From the NCBI GenBank assembly GCA_016350165.1, contig CP066225.1:3720001-3784000 (forward strand): a DNA stretch of 64,000 bases, read 5' to 3'. The DNA is from Planctomycetota bacterium (GTDB taxonomy: Bacteria; Planctomycetota; Phycisphaerae; Phycisphaerales; Phycisphaeraceae). This document shows, piece after piece, positions 16,300 through 25,925 of the stretch. The notes below the pieces were generated by a model that searched no databases, was not told where the DNA came from, and saw nothing but the letters and a program-made list of their open reading frames with translations. The position numbers and the translations under genes were made by a program. Positions within the stretch are counted from its first letter, which is position 1, and each line of letters starts with the position of its first letter.

Positions 16300-17706
16300 T
16301 TAGAATCCGCCTTCACCGGTTGGTGCGTAGGCCATATTGTTGAAGCGGGTTGTGCCGCCATCAAAGTGCAGTTTTACAACACCACATGGACCGTTACGTT
16401 GCTTGGCGATGATGAGCTCTGCCATGTTTGTCATCTGGTAATCTTCTTCACCGCGGTGGTAGTAGTCTTCACGGTGAAGCATTGCCACGACGTCAGCGTC
16501 CTGCTCGATTGAGCCCGATTCACGAAGGTCGGACATACGAGGCTTGTGTCCCTCGCGGCCTTCCGAACCACGGTTTAACTGTGACAAGCAAATCACAGGC
16601 ACATTCAGTTCACGTGCTAACGCTTTGATACCACGAGAGATATTCGAAACTTCCTGCTGGCGTGATTCGGCGCCCGGTGCGGTCATGAGCTGCATGTAGT
16701 CAATCATGATCAGTTTGATGTCGTGACGTGCTGCCATGCGGCGAGCTTTTGCGCGTAGTGCCATGAGTGTCAGACCTGGTGTGTCGTCAATGTAGAGAGG
16801 TGCGTCGGAAAGTTCACCGACGGCCATGACGAGTTTGCCGAAGTCATCTTGTGAAAGCATGTTACGACGCAGGCGGTGTGAATCGACGCCTGATCTTGAG
16901 CAGAGCAGACGTTGAGCGAGCTGCTGTTTACCCATTTCCAAGCTGAAGACGGCGCATGCAACCTTGTTCGTAGCCGCAATATTTTCACAGACGTTTAGTG
17001 CGAATGCGGTTTTACCCATTGAAGGACGTGCGGCGACGATGATCATTTCACCGGGTTGGAGGCCGTTGGTCATTTCATCGAATTCGAAGTATCCGGACAT
17101 GACACCACCCATTTGGCGGCCGTCGGAGTTTTCGAGCATCGAGTAAGTCTCTTGCAGCAAGCTAGTTAGGTCAGCTTCATCGCTGGATTCTTTGTCTTCA
17201 GCGATTTCGAAGATCTGGCGTTCAGCTTTATCGAGCATTTCCTGAACGGGGATGTCGGTGTTGTATGCATCGTAGAGGATCTTGCCAGATGCTTCGATGA
17301 GGCCTCGAAGCTTGGCTTTGTCCCGAACGATACGTGCGTAGTAGGCGGCGTTCGTGGCTGAGGGGACGGATTCAGCAAGTTCCATGAGGTAGTCGAGGCC
17401 ACCGACTTGGTCGAGGAGCTTTTTGTCAACGAGGCGCTGGTTGAGCTGAACCATGTCAACGGACTGGGTTTTGTCATAAAGCTCAACGAGTACTTCATAT
17501 ATGGCGGAGTGAGCAGATTTGTAGAAATCTGAGGCTCCCTTGATGATTTGGAGGACATCGCCACAAACACGACAATCGAGGATAATCGAGCCTAGAACGG
17601 CTGCTTCAGCTTCTAAAGCGTGGGGAGGTAGCTTCTCAAAGAGGCCACTGATGTCGATCTTGCGATCTTCCCGCTTCTTTTTGTAACGACTTTTACCTTC
17701 TTCCAT
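16300..17706 (-). CDS. dnaB: Replicative DNA helicase DnaB
   Basis: A hexameric 5'-3' helicase at the replication fork, 468 residues. The N-terminal DnaB domain (PHALEAEAAVLGSIILD, about 29-125) interacts with primase. The RecA-like C-terminal domain has Walker A ARPSMGKTAFAL (about 226), Walker B IKLIMIDYMQLM, and the DnaB signatures SRGIKALARELNVPV, SQLNRGSE and DLRESGSIEQDAD. The length is normal. It is monocistronic here. Its 3' end faces repeat element A, and its stop codon is inside a 15-base palindrome. Confidence 0.98.
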   Translation of the reverse strand: MEEGKSRYKKKREDRKIDISGLFEKLPPHALEAEAAVLGSIILDCRVCGDVLQIIKGASDFYKSAHSAIYEVLVELYDKTQSVDMVQLNQRLVDKKLLDQVGGLDYLMELAESVPSATNAAYYARIVRDKAKLRGLIEASGKILYDAYNTDIPVQEMLDKAERQIFEIAEDKESSDEADLTSLLQETYSMLENSDGRQMGGVMSGYFEFDEMTNGLQPGEMIIVAARPSMGKTAFALNVCENIAATNKVACAVFSLEMGKQQLAQRLLCSRSGVDSHRLRRNMLSQDDFGKLVMAVGELSDAPLYIDDTPGLTLMALRAKARRMAARHDIKLIMIDYMQLMTAPGAESRQQEVSNISRGIKALARELNVPVICLSQLNRGSEGREGHKPRMSDLRESGSIEQDADVVAMLHREDYYHRGEEDYQMTNMAELIIAKQRNGPCGVVKLHFDGGTTRFNNMAYAPTGEGGF

Positions 17707-17845
17707 GTACCCAATGTACCGTGGGCGGCGAGGATGACAATTCGTTTTCTCCGTATGGGATAACCTGTCGAAAACGGTGCGGCGGCAGGGTGACGTGGGC
17801 AGGGTGTATTTGCATGTTTTGTGATGAAGTGTCTATATAAAAGAA

Positions 17846-17870
17846 CAGGCACCACGAATTGTGGTGCCTG
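17846..17870 (-). terminator. Intrinsic terminator of the PEP-CTERM gene
   Basis: A perfect 10-bp stem, CAGGCACCAC / GTGGTGCCTG, with a 5-base loop. It is followed on the minus strand by TTCTTTTAT and lies 79 bp past the stop. Confidence 0.75.
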
Positions 17871-17948
17871 CGAATGTTGACAGTTAACTGTTGGGAGATT
17901 GTCCTGTCATACAGGTGGTCCCCCCCATGTCATGTGATTGGTGTCACA

Positions 17949-18683
17949 TTATTGTGCAATTCTGCGGCGGCGGAAAGCCATGATGCAGAGTGATGCGAGT
18001 CCCATGCTAGCTGCTGCAGGTGAAGGGACGTAGGTGAGTTGGACTTTTAGCCATTCGTTGTATGGTCCGGGAGGTGAGACGTTGTCTACTTCCTCGTTGA
18101 AGAGCATGCTGATGACGAGATCAGGATTTGCACCGCTGACGATTGCGTTGAGTTCGGCTTCTGTGAGCTCAAGGCTGCCGTAGAAGATATCGAGTGCGTT
18201 GCCTTCGTCGTTAACGTTTGCACCCTTATCGACCCAAGTGGCTTGGTCGAAGAGTGAGCCGTTGGCGAAGAGTTGTTCCTGATCGAAGCCAGGGTTTGAT
18301 TTGATTTGGTTTGTGAACCAGATGTCGAGTTGGTTGTCGACGCCGTAGATTCTGGTTTCACCGCCGGTCCCGTAGAAGCGGTCGCCGGGATCGATTTGTT
18401 CGTCGTAATAACGACCGAGGTGCATGGCGTTGCCGTTGATCGAGATATCGACGTAGTCGACGATTTCGATAAGGTCACCATAGAACCAGAATTCGATCTT
18501 GCCGGTGTTGCCGACAGGGACAGGTTCAGGGTTAGCGAAGTTCACGTTAACCGTGAAGTCGTTTTCGGAAGGAACCGGCGCCCAGTCTTTGACTGTTTGT
18601 GAATAGCTGGCTCCCATGACTGGTGCTGCGATCAGTGCGGCAGCAGCCAAAGTTGTACCACAGAGTAGTGCTTTCATGTTCAT
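17949..18683 (-). CDS. PEP-CTERM sorting domain protein
   Basis: A 244-residue exported protein. The signal peptide (about 1-24, ALIAAPVMGA) is followed by a mostly beta-strand mature region. The C-terminus has the tripartite sorting tail VPSPAA, a hydrophobic helix (SMGLASLCIMAF) and the basic RRRR cluster, as recognised by exosortase in planctomycetes. The mature part has no cysteine and no catalytic motif that I recognise. GGGAG nine bases upstream supports the 18683 start. No exosortase gene is in the window. Confidence 0.88.
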   Translation of the reverse strand: MNMKALLCGTTLAAAALIAAPVMGASYSQTVKDWAPVPSENDFTVNVNFANPEPVPVGNTGKIEFWFYGDLIEIVDYVDISINGNAMHLGRYYDEQIDPGDRFYGTGGETRIYGVDNQLDIWFTNQIKSNPGFDQEQLFANGSLFDQATWVDKGANVNDEGNALDIFYGSLELTEAELNAIVSGANPDLVISMLFNEEVDNVSPPGPYNEWLKVQLTYVPSPAAASMGLASLCIMAFRRRRIAQ

Positions 18684-19071
18684 CTCTTTGATCTCCCAAC
18701 GTGTCTTTAGCGAGACATGAGAAACAGTCCCAAATACAAACTGGGCTCAAACAAACTTTTTCGATTTAACTAATAAGGAGTACATACTAGAAGGGTGTTA
18801 CCCGTCCCCCTATCTCCTCTTAAATACAATGCTTAATATACTTCATAAAAAATCCCATACGAGACTTTCTTGTTGCACTGGGTATAAAATAGGGATAATC
18901 ATGATTTCACCATTGGATACTATGTAAATAATAACCCTGTTATTAATTAATTGGGAATCAGGTTTTCCAGATAAAGTTTTATATATAGTTAAAAGATGGT
19001 TCGTGCTTTTTATGCTTGTTTTTGAGTGTAAACAGAAAAATGGTGTTTGGAGTGTGGATTTGTAAGTCATT
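18684..19071. other. AT-rich intergenic region upstream of the PEP-CTERM gene
   Basis: About 390 bp that include the presumed minus-strand promoter of the PEP-CTERM gene. A 75-codon open frame (18843-19070, minus) has no ribosome site or protein-like composition. I see no other element. Confidence 0.5.
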
Positions 19072-19102
19072 AAAAAAGCCGACGTTGTTGAGCGTCGGCT
19101 TT
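19072..19102 (-). terminator. Intrinsic terminator of the PfkB kinase gene
   Basis: A 10-bp stem, AAAGCCGACG / CGTCGGCTTT, with an 8-base loop and a T-run on the minus strand. It lies 44 bp past the stop. Confidence 0.85.
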
Positions 19103-19145
19103 TGAATTTGGATTTTATATTTTAATTAGTATGCAAGTGGGCGAA

Positions 19146-20306
19146 TTACTCAGCGTTTTCTGGCTCGGGCAGGTTATTGCAGAAGTCTGAGAGGTCTTTG
19201 AGTGTTGGTGATTTTGCGTTGCGTACGTAGAAGCCGGAGGTTCCGGTGCCGCAGCAGAGGCGTTGTTCGAGTGGGAGGCCTGCGAGCATGCCGAGTGCGT
19301 AACCTGCGTTGAAGTTGTCGCCTGCACCTGTTGAGAGTTTGGGGTTGGAGACGAATGGGCCTTCAAAATAAGCAGTTTTGACTTCGCCGTCTTCGAGGAT
19401 TGCACCGCCTGCACCTTGACGTGGGTGAACGACGACGCCTGCGATGTTCATTTTTTCACGGATGGCGGTTGCGCGTTCGACGACGGTGTCGAGAGGTTCG
19501 CCGGGGACGTCGATGCCGAGGACTTCTGAAACTTGGATAGCTTCAGCGAGGTTGAGGCCGAGAGTTAGGTCGGTGTACTTGGTGAGATCGGAGCAGATGC
19601 GGAGCGCATCTTTGAGATCTTCGTCGGGACGCTTGGCTGGGTCGGTGAGATCGATAAAGATCATGCGTTTGCGGCCTGCAACGGTTTCGTCACATTTTGG
19701 ATAGATTTCGTCGAGCATGTACTGCCAGACTTTGTGAATCTGAGCACACATGGTCCAGTTGATCATGCCGATGAGGAGGGAGCGGTTGACGATGTCAAAG
19801 AAAAGCTCGTCTGAGATTGCGTTGCGTAGCGTTTCGACGTTGATGGCGTTGAGGTATTGGAGTTTACCGATCATGAGCTTGCCGTCGTCGAATTCGAGCG
19901 CGTCGGTGAAGCCAGGTTCTGAAATGGTGTGGACTTCAGCGCGTTCTGCGAACTCTTTGAAGACTGGGTCCATGATTGGGTAGCCGAGTGCGCCGACGTA
20001 GGTGACGTTGAAACCTGCACGTGACATCGCGTTGGCCATGATGGGTCCGTTGCCGCCGAGCTTGCGAAGTTTTGTGACAAGCTCAAAGTTAGCGGATTTA
20101 CCTGCGGCGGCGGAGATGCGCTGGCCGTAGGTATCGATGGTTGGCATGGCTGTGTATTGGTCAGCGGTGATACGTTGATCGACAACATCGATGATGGAGT
20201 CGACGAAGCCGTCGAAGCCGAGCATGACAGGTGTCTGGTCGATTTGGTCCATGAAGGAACGAAGGCCTTCAGCGGTTGCGCGTGCGATTTGAGTACGCTG
20301 ATTCAT
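19146..20306 (-). CDS. PfkB family carbohydrate kinase
   Basis: A 386-residue ribokinase-fold sugar kinase. The N-terminal GFDGFVDSI segment and GGNGPIMANAMSRAG form the sugar pocket; STGAGDNFNAGYALG (about 335) is the PfkB signature with the catalytic Asp and anion hole. It phosphorylates a sugar or nucleoside with ATP; the substrate is not evident. The start at 20306 follows GGAG with an 8-base spacer. It is longer than typical ribokinases (about 300 residues) because of an N-terminal helix and a mid-protein insertion. Confidence 0.9.
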   Translation of the reverse strand: MNQRTQIARATAEGLRSFMDQIDQTPVMLGFDGFVDSIIDVVDQRITADQYTAMPTIDTYGQRISAAAGKSANFELVTKLRKLGGNGPIMANAMSRAGFNVTYVGALGYPIMDPVFKEFAERAEVHTISEPGFTDALEFDDGKLMIGKLQYLNAINVETLRNAISDELFFDIVNRSLLIGMINWTMCAQIHKVWQYMLDEIYPKCDETVAGRKRMIFIDLTDPAKRPDEDLKDALRICSDLTKYTDLTLGLNLAEAIQVSEVLGIDVPGEPLDTVVERATAIREKMNIAGVVVHPRQGAGGAILEDGEVKTAYFEGPFVSNPKLSTGAGDNFNAGYALGMLAGLPLEQRLCCGTGTSGFYVRNAKSPTLKDLSDFCNNLPEPENAE

Positions 20307-20656
20307 TACAAAAACTCCATACCACTGGTCTATATGTGAGGTCTGGGGCAGAATGATACAGCTGACCGAGAGTCGGACCCACAGATAGATGAAATAAAAC
20401 CCAATCGCCTCAGAGGCGACAAACTAGTTTGCGAAAGGTACAACAACCCCATCCCCCCGCTTTCCCCCTCCTTGCACCCTGCGACTCAAGTTGAGTCAGA
20501 TTACTCTTGTGATGGGAGAGATGCAAATGGTTTGGGGGTTTGAGAGCTGAAAGGTGAGAAAAAGTGGTGTTACGGAGTGTTACAGGGGTATGAGGCAGAA
20601 AAGGTGGTTGTGATGTTGAGGTGTGCAGATGGTTGAAGAAGGGGTAAACTTGGTGC
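20307..20656. other. Intergenic region with palindromes
   Basis: A divergent intergenic region of 350 bp. It contains TCGCCT-CAG-AGGCGA (about 20405-20419), AAACTAGTTT (about 20421), and the 7-1-7 perfect palindrome GACTCAA-G-TTGAGTC at 20483-20497, a plausible dimeric operator for the flanking genes. No gene is seen. Confidence 0.45.
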
Positions 20657-22042
20657 ATGGCGATGACAGATGTGACAGAATCGAAGGGGCGAAAAAAGGG
20701 GAATGTGAAGGGGCAGGGGATGAGGTTTTGGATGTGGGCAATGGTGATGGTGTTTTTGCGGCCTGGGAAAGTTGTGAGGGAGATGGAGAGTAAGACGTGG
20801 GAGGTGGCGGTGTGGCATGTGGCGTGGCTGGTGGTGATCTGTTTAGTGACGGCGTTGCTGTACTTCTGGGCGATCTTTGCAGGGCGAACTGGGTTTGATA
20901 TGGGGAATCTGTTTGTGTGGTCATGGGAGTGGGTGAGGGATGCGTGGCTTGATGGAGGAAAAGGGCGGGCGGCGATGCTGTCGTTTCCGTGGCGTGTGGG
21001 AGGGAATTTTTTGACGCTGTCGATTTTGTTAATGTTGTTGCCGGGGCGACCTGTGGGGATGATGAAAGCTTGGGAACGGATGTATATGAGGTTGGCGTGC
21101 TGGTCGCCTTATACTGTGCTGCCGCTGCTAGTTGGGGGAGTGGGATATGTTTGGTTGGGTGCTGCGAAAGAAGCGTACTGGGAGTCGGCGACGAGTTTGG
21201 GTGATGCAATGACGCGGTACCCTTGGTACTTCAATCATGCGGAGAGTTTGCAGGCATTGATCGTGGGTGTGGCTGCGTTTTGGTTTTTAGGTGTGCTGAT
21301 TTTTGTGGCGGGGATGCGTGGGAAGGAATGGGATACGAAAACGCAGGCAGGGGCGAGGACGATGTATCCGATGCTGTGTAGAGCGTGCGGTTATACATTG
21401 TTTGACTATCCGTTGATTAGAACATGTCCGGAATGTGGGTGTGAAGATGAAGGGTGTCGTGAAGGGGAGATGAAGATTGGTTATTGGGAAGGGGTTAAGA
21501 TGGCGGTGAGGAAGTCTGAGGGTTTGGCTGATGAGTTGGTTGTGTACCGGCCGACACAGAAGCACTTGGTTTATTTGTGGGCGACGTTGGTAATGTCGTT
21601 TGTGGTTGCGATGAGTGGGTTCTGGGGATTGGTTGTGGTGATGTACTATCGGAATGCTGAAACTGTCGCGAATGCACTAGTGAAGGTGACGGAGACGTTT
21701 GTTCAAGACTATTTAATGGTGGTGGGGTTGTTTACGTTTTTGCCTTTGATGTTGACGGGGATGATGTCGTGGGCGATTGGGTGGGGAATGACGAAAGATA
21801 AGGTGCGGCCATTGGGGGGGCTGGCGTTTATGAGTGGATGTTATGTGATGCCTGTGTATGTGTTGGGGATGGGTGTGCTGTTTGGGATTATGTTTGTTGG
21901 AGGTGTGGGTGATATGATGCTGAAGAATCACTTTGCAAAGTCGATGACGATGGCGAGTTTGCTTGTGTTTGGTGTAACGATGTTGATTGCTGGTTGGATG
22001 CAGTACAAGATTGTGAGGCGAGCGAGGTTTAGTTGCTGGTAG
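20657..22042 (+). CDS. Polytopic membrane protein with embedded zinc ribbon
   Basis: 461 residues with about eight membrane helices in two groups. Between them, near residue 240-262, is the zinc ribbon CRACGYTLFDY...CPECGC. The first half resembles Yip1-type membrane proteins (FLRPGKVVREM followed by helices), but I cannot confirm that. The coding strand is unusually G/T-rich (many GTG and TTG codons). The role is unknown; the zinc ribbon is the same short type found in three other membrane proteins of the window. Confidence 0.75.
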   Translation: MAMTDVTESKGRKKGNVKGQGMRFWMWAMVMVFLRPGKVVREMESKTWEVAVWHVAWLVVICLVTALLYFWAIFAGRTGFDMGNLFVWSWEWVRDAWLDGGKGRAAMLSFPWRVGGNFLTLSILLMLLPGRPVGMMKAWERMYMRLACWSPYTVLPLLVGGVGYVWLGAAKEAYWESATSLGDAMTRYPWYFNHAESLQALIVGVAAFWFLGVLIFVAGMRGKEWDTKTQAGARTMYPMLCRACGYTLFDYPLIRTCPECGCEDEGCREGEMKIGYWEGVKMAVRKSEGLADELVVYRPTQKHLVYLWATLVMSFVVAMSGFWGLVVVMYYRNAETVANALVKVTETFVQDYLMVVGLFTFLPLMLTGMMSWAIGWGMTKDKVRPLGGLAFMSGCYVMPVYVLGMGVLFGIMFVGGVGDMMLKNHFAKSMTMASLLVFGVTMLIAGWMQYKIVRRARFSCW

Positions 22043-22150
22043 TTTGTGGAAAGTGTTGAATGTGAGTGAAAAATGCAATAAACCCCAAGTGCACGCGGTT
22101 GTTGGTGTGAGCTATGCTTAGTGCTTACCGATTCTAAGAAGGGATGAAGA

Positions 22151-22642
22151 ATGATTAGTGTTGAACAGTTATTACAAGCGTATGAGTTGCATAAGAATAT
22201 TACGATTTCGTTGATTGATACGATTCCGGCTGAGCGTTTTACAGAGCAGCCTGAGGGGATCAAGAATCATCCGGCATGGATATTGGGGCACATGGTGGTG
22301 GCTGAGAATAATGCGTACAAGTTGATTACGGGGAAATCGATTTGTAGTGATGAAGAGAATGAATTGTTTACGGTTGGATCGGAGCCTGTGGGTGATGCTG
22401 GGTTATATCCGGATAAGACTGCGCTTGTTGAGAAGTATTTGGAGATGCATCGGCTTTTGAGTGAAGCATTGGAGGACTGCTTGTCTGAGGTGTTTGCGAG
22501 AGAGATGCCTGTGGAGCGATTGAAGCCTCGGTTCCCGACGTTGGGTACGTTTTTTGTGCATGTATGTAGTGGGCATGAAGGGTATCATTTGGGGCAGATG
22601 AATGTGTGGCGTAAGGTGACGGGGTTGGCTCCGAACGGTTGA
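22151..22642 (+). CDS. DinB-like (DUF664/DfsB-type) protein 1
   Basis: A 163-residue four-helix DinB superfamily protein. The metal-binding histidines are visible in HPAWILGHM (about 41-49) and HEGYHLGQM (about 142-150). Members include thiol-dependent transferases and many stress proteins of unknown role. AAGGGA upstream of the ATG supports the start. It is followed 48 bp later by a paralog (22691-23188), evidently a tandem duplication. Confidence 0.85.
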   Translation: MISVEQLLQAYELHKNITISLIDTIPAERFTEQPEGIKNHPAWILGHMVVAENNAYKLITGKSICSDEENELFTVGSEPVGDAGLYPDKTALVEKYLEMHRLLSEALEDCLSEVFAREMPVERLKPRFPTLGTFFVHVCSGHEGYHLGQMNVWRKVTGLAPNG

Positions 22643-22690
22643 ATAAAGACTAATCGAAGGATAGAGGACAAATAAATAAGGAAGAGGGTA

Positions 22691-23188
22691 ATGAATTTAA
22701 TTGAGTTATTGATTAAAGAGTACGAGATGGGCGGGAAGTTTATTTTGGCGTATGCGGAGGCTGTTCCTGAGGAGCGATTTGTGGAGCAGCCAAGTGGATT
22801 GCCAAACCATCCGGGCTGGACGCTGGGGCACTTGGCAGTGACGGCGGACATGACTTTGCAGGTGATGGGACGCGAGTCGATGTTGCCTGAGAAATATAAA
22901 GGTTTGTTTGATTATGGTACGCAGCCGACGGATGATCCATCGATGTATCCAGATAAAGAGACATTGATGAAAGATTATGCGCGTGTGCGTAAGGAGTTGT
23001 TGGCGGTGGTAGAAGCGACGCCACAGAAGATATTTGATCTGGAGTTGCCGATTGAAGAGGTGCGTGAATATTTCCCAACGATTGGGCATTTGATTACGCA
23101 TGTACTCAGTACACATGAAGGAACGCATTACGGGCAGTTGGTTTGCTGGTGTAAAGCGGCGAATATTGAGAAGCCTCAAGTGATGTGA
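22691..23188 (+). CDS. DinB-like protein 2 (tandem paralog)
   Basis: 165 residues, alignable throughout with the preceding gene: PEERFVEQPSGLPNHPGWTLGHL against PAERFTEQPEGIKNHPAWILGHM, and HEGTHYGQL against HEGYHLGQM. The metal His pattern is kept. GAGGGTA precedes the ATG. It probably shares a transcript with copy 1, and a terminator follows at 23210. Confidence 0.85.
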   Translation: MNLIELLIKEYEMGGKFILAYAEAVPEERFVEQPSGLPNHPGWTLGHLAVTADMTLQVMGRESMLPEKYKGLFDYGTQPTDDPSMYPDKETLMKDYARVRKELLAVVEATPQKIFDLELPIEEVREYFPTIGHLITHVLSTHEGTHYGQLVCWCKAANIEKPQVM

Positions 23189-23209
23189 TGGATGAAATGA
23201 GTTAATGAG

Positions 23210-23238
23210 AAGCCAACGTAATTAACGTTGGCTTTTTA
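23210..23238 (+). terminator. Intrinsic terminator after the DinB pair
   Basis: A perfect 10-bp stem, AAGCCAACGT / ACGTTGGCTT, with a 5-base loop, then TTTATT. It lies between convergent genes and may serve both. Confidence 0.85.
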
Positions 23239-23243
23239 TTTGT

Positions 23244-24101
23244 CTATTCATCAGTTAGTTTTTCAGGAGTGGTAGGAGGAGTTGGTGCGGTTGGAGTCGT
23301 GAATTCGGTTGGTTGTGTGGTGTATCGTGTTGTGAGCTTGAGGTTGGTGTTGTTTGCGAAGTAGGTGATGTCGATGACGAGGCTGATTTTGTAGGTTTTG
23401 TCGGCTTCGAGTTTGACGTTTTCTGGAGGTGAGATGCCAGCGTAGCCTCGTGAGATGATTTCGCTTGAGACGGACATTGGTTTTGTTTCTGGATCGAATT
23501 TTTTCCAGTAGCTTGGAGTTTGGATGAATTGATCGTTTAGGTTTATGCCTTGGATTTTGCAGGTGTAGGTGTAGGGTGCGTAGGGTGGGGTGTTGTATTT
23601 GTAGTTATTGGTTTGGAGGTGATCATAGAAAGCTTGGTATTCCTTGATGGTAAAATACCAGAGGTTTGATTGCTCGTCGATTTGGGTTGAGTTGATTTCG
23701 AAGGTGAAGGAAGTGAGTCGTTGTGCGAGTTGTGTTTGCTGTGGCGGAGAGAGGTAGCCTTGCATGTAGGCGAGGAGAGCGAGGTGATTGAATTGTCGAT
23801 CGGCGAGTTCGTTTTTGTTTTCAGGTGCGGTGATGTGGTTGTGGCAATCAAAGATGAATTGCTGAACCTGTTCTTTGGTATTGTGAGGTGAGCGGATTGA
23901 TTTTTGTAATTCGCTGTAGAGGTTGACGATGTTTTTGGGTGGCTTGAACTTGTTTTGAGATTCGGGAGTGGGTAGGGATTTGAGGTAGGCTTTGGAGATA
24001 TATGCGAAGTAGTTTTTTTGTGAGGACTCGGCAAAATTTCCGGAGAATGAAAGGCAGCCTAGGGAGGTGAAGAGAATCAATGTGAGTAGAAATGTTCTCA
24101 T
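23244..24101 (-). CDS. Lipoprotein, paralog family 1 (short form)
   Basis: A 285-residue lipoprotein. The ATG at 24101 (GGAG six bases upstream) gives signal sequence MRTFLLTLILFTSLGC with a lipobox Cys at 16. After a helical region comes AYMQGYLSPPQQTQLAQRL (about 148) and then IQGINLNDQFIQTPSYW and YKISLVIDITYF. This is the same order of segments as in the proteins at 13731, 24201 and 47777, but without zinc ribbon or transmembrane anchor. The C-terminus is Thr/Pro-rich. Function is unknown; the shared domain suggests an extracytoplasmic binding module. Confidence 0.75.
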   Translation of the reverse strand: MRTFLLTLILFTSLGCLSFSGNFAESSQKNYFAYISKAYLKSLPTPESQNKFKPPKNIVNLYSELQKSIRSPHNTKEQVQQFIFDCHNHITAPENKNELADRQFNHLALLAYMQGYLSPPQQTQLAQRLTSFTFEINSTQIDEQSNLWYFTIKEYQAFYDHLQTNNYKYNTPPYAPYTYTCKIQGINLNDQFIQTPSYWKKFDPETKPMSVSSEIISRGYAGISPPENVKLEADKTYKISLVIDITYFANNTNLKLTTRYTTQPTEFTTPTAPTPPTTPEKLTDE

Positions 24102-24200
24102 AATATGCTCCGGTTGTTGGTTATATGGTAAATGGAGAGGCATATTGATGAAAGAGGGTTTGGGTAGGGGAAAGGGTGCGGTTATTGTGTTATGTCGGTT

Positions 24201-25892
24201 TTATTGCTTGTTTTTGTTTGAAGTTTTGGGTTTAGATTGTGCGGTTGCGTTTTCGTATGCGGTGTCGAAGTCATAGATGGTGAGGTTGTCGATTTTGATT
24301 TCGCCGTTGAGAATTTGGTAGGGGATCATGTGCTGATTAGCGTATTCGGTGTCGGGTCTGAAGATGATGGCGCATTTTTTGCCGAGATGTGAAGTGGGGA
24401 TGTTGGTGAATCTTTCGAGTGTGTTGTTTGATGAGTAGCCGTCTTCTGAATAGAAGAAACGGTTTTGGTCGTATTCCTTGCCGTCGATGAGAAGGAAGAT
24501 GCGGAAGCAGTATGGGACGTTGGTTGTGCCTTGTGCGTGAATGAATTGTTCGGGGGCGCGTCGATATTTTCTGTTGAGTGGGAGGTAGCGGTCTTTGGTT
24601 GTGTAGAGGATGGTGGGGTTTGGTGGGGTGTTGAATCTTTTGGAGTGATAGTTCCCGTCGGGGCGAATGGATGCGATTTCGAGCTTGTTTTTAAGGAAGT
24701 TTATGGCATCGGTGTTGTCGATGAGTTCGATGTTTTGATGTTCTTTGGTGAATTTTAATATTGTTGGTTTTGTTTTGAAGGTTGTTTTTATTGTACGTTC
24801 ACGGTTTTTTGTGAAGTAGTACATGCTCATTGTGACGCTGAGCTTGTATGTTTCGCCGGGAGTGAGTCGGATGTGGCTGGGGATTTCTTGTTTGTGCAGT
24901 GAGATTTTGCCGATGCCACCGACGTAAAGGGTTTTGGCTGGTGAGTTGAGGATGTTGAAATTCTTGGGTACGCGATAGGATTGATCGTTGATGTTAATGT
25001 GTGTGATGTAGTATGCGTAGTCTTCGTTTTGGATTTGGACGTGTTTGGGGATTGTGTAGTTTTGATGAGCAGCGTCGCGGAGTGTGTCGTTTTCAGTGAA
25101 TTGACAGTGCCAATAGGGTTTATTGTCTTTGAGGTAGGCGCGCGCGTGGAAAGAGTATTCGGAGATTGAACGTGCGAATTTTTGTTGTTGTTCTTTGTTG
25201 AGGAGGCCACGCCTGTGGGCTTGGTAGAGAGCGATGGTGAAGATCTTGGGGTCCCAGTTATTTGAGTCGCGGTATTTGTCTAAGTGATCAAAGATTTTGG
25301 TGATGTAGGATTTGAGTTGCTCGTCGGAGAAGTCGGTGTTGGCAAGTAAGTTAATAAGATCCAGGCGTAGGGTAAGGGGCTGCTTCTTGGGTTGTTCTTG
25401 GAAGGTGAGTGTGGTGAGTTCTTCGAAATGTTTGGCTTGCGTTTTTTCGTTGAACTTTTTGGTGTCGCGTAAAGCTTTATATGTTTCGGTGAAAGGTTTG
25501 TTGTTTGCTTTGGTTTGCTCGACGACGTTGGGAACCATTGTCTGAGCGATGGTGTTGATTTGATCTTTGGTTAAATCGTTTGACTTAGAGCGGCGTTGTA
25601 TTTCCAGAAGGATTTTTTCTTTTGTGGTGAAGCGATGAGGTTTTTCAAGCTGAGCGGAAAGAAGCTCGGCTGAGTAGTTTTTTGTGTTGTTGAGTGAGAT
25701 AAATGAGAGGGCAGAGGTGAAGGAGAATAGTAAGAAAAGTGTGATGGTTAATGTGATGAGGAAGAGTGAGGGTTTGTAGGTCTTTTTGAAGTGGAGCAGG
25801 AGTAGTATGAATGCAAAAGCGACTATGACAACGGAAGAAATTGCACTGATATAGAAGAGTGCGAACACTGTATGCAATGTCTCAGTTGTCAT
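24201..25892 (-). CDS. Membrane-anchored protein, paralog family 1 (long form, no zinc ribbon)
   Basis: 563 residues. Two N-terminal helices (about 10-35 and 42-66) anchor a large extracytoplasmic part. The family segments are QAHRRGLLNKEQQQKFARSI (about 230), ININDQSYRVPKNF and ETYKLSVTMSMYYF. A second Ig-like unit follows, ending KKCAIIFRPDT...EIKIDNLTIYDF, which matches the C-terminus of the 47777 protein. It is adjacent to the short-form paralog on the same strand, about 100 bp upstream of it. The role is unknown. Confidence 0.75.
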   Translation of the reverse strand: MTTETLHTVFALFYISAISSVVIVAFAFILLLLHFKKTYKPSLFLITLTITLFLLFSFTSALSFISLNNTKNYSAELLSAQLEKPHRFTTKEKILLEIQRRSKSNDLTKDQINTIAQTMVPNVVEQTKANNKPFTETYKALRDTKKFNEKTQAKHFEELTTLTFQEQPKKQPLTLRLDLINLLANTDFSDEQLKSYITKIFDHLDKYRDSNNWDPKIFTIALYQAHRRGLLNKEQQQKFARSISEYSFHARAYLKDNKPYWHCQFTENDTLRDAAHQNYTIPKHVQIQNEDYAYYITHININDQSYRVPKNFNILNSPAKTLYVGGIGKISLHKQEIPSHIRLTPGETYKLSVTMSMYYFTKNRERTIKTTFKTKPTILKFTKEHQNIELIDNTDAINFLKNKLEIASIRPDGNYHSKRFNTPPNPTILYTTKDRYLPLNRKYRRAPEQFIHAQGTTNVPYCFRIFLLIDGKEYDQNRFFYSEDGYSSNNTLERFTNIPTSHLGKKCAIIFRPDTEYANQHMIPYQILNGEIKIDNLTIYDFDTAYENATAQSKPKTSNKNKQ

Positions 25893-25925
25893 AGCCGCTC
25901 CGGATTTAATTTAGTTGTGTATATG

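Noticed and set aside
18843-19070. 75-codon minus-strand open frame
   Set aside because: AT-rich intergenic DNA, no ribosome site, no protein-like pattern, and it ends beside a terminator of another gene.
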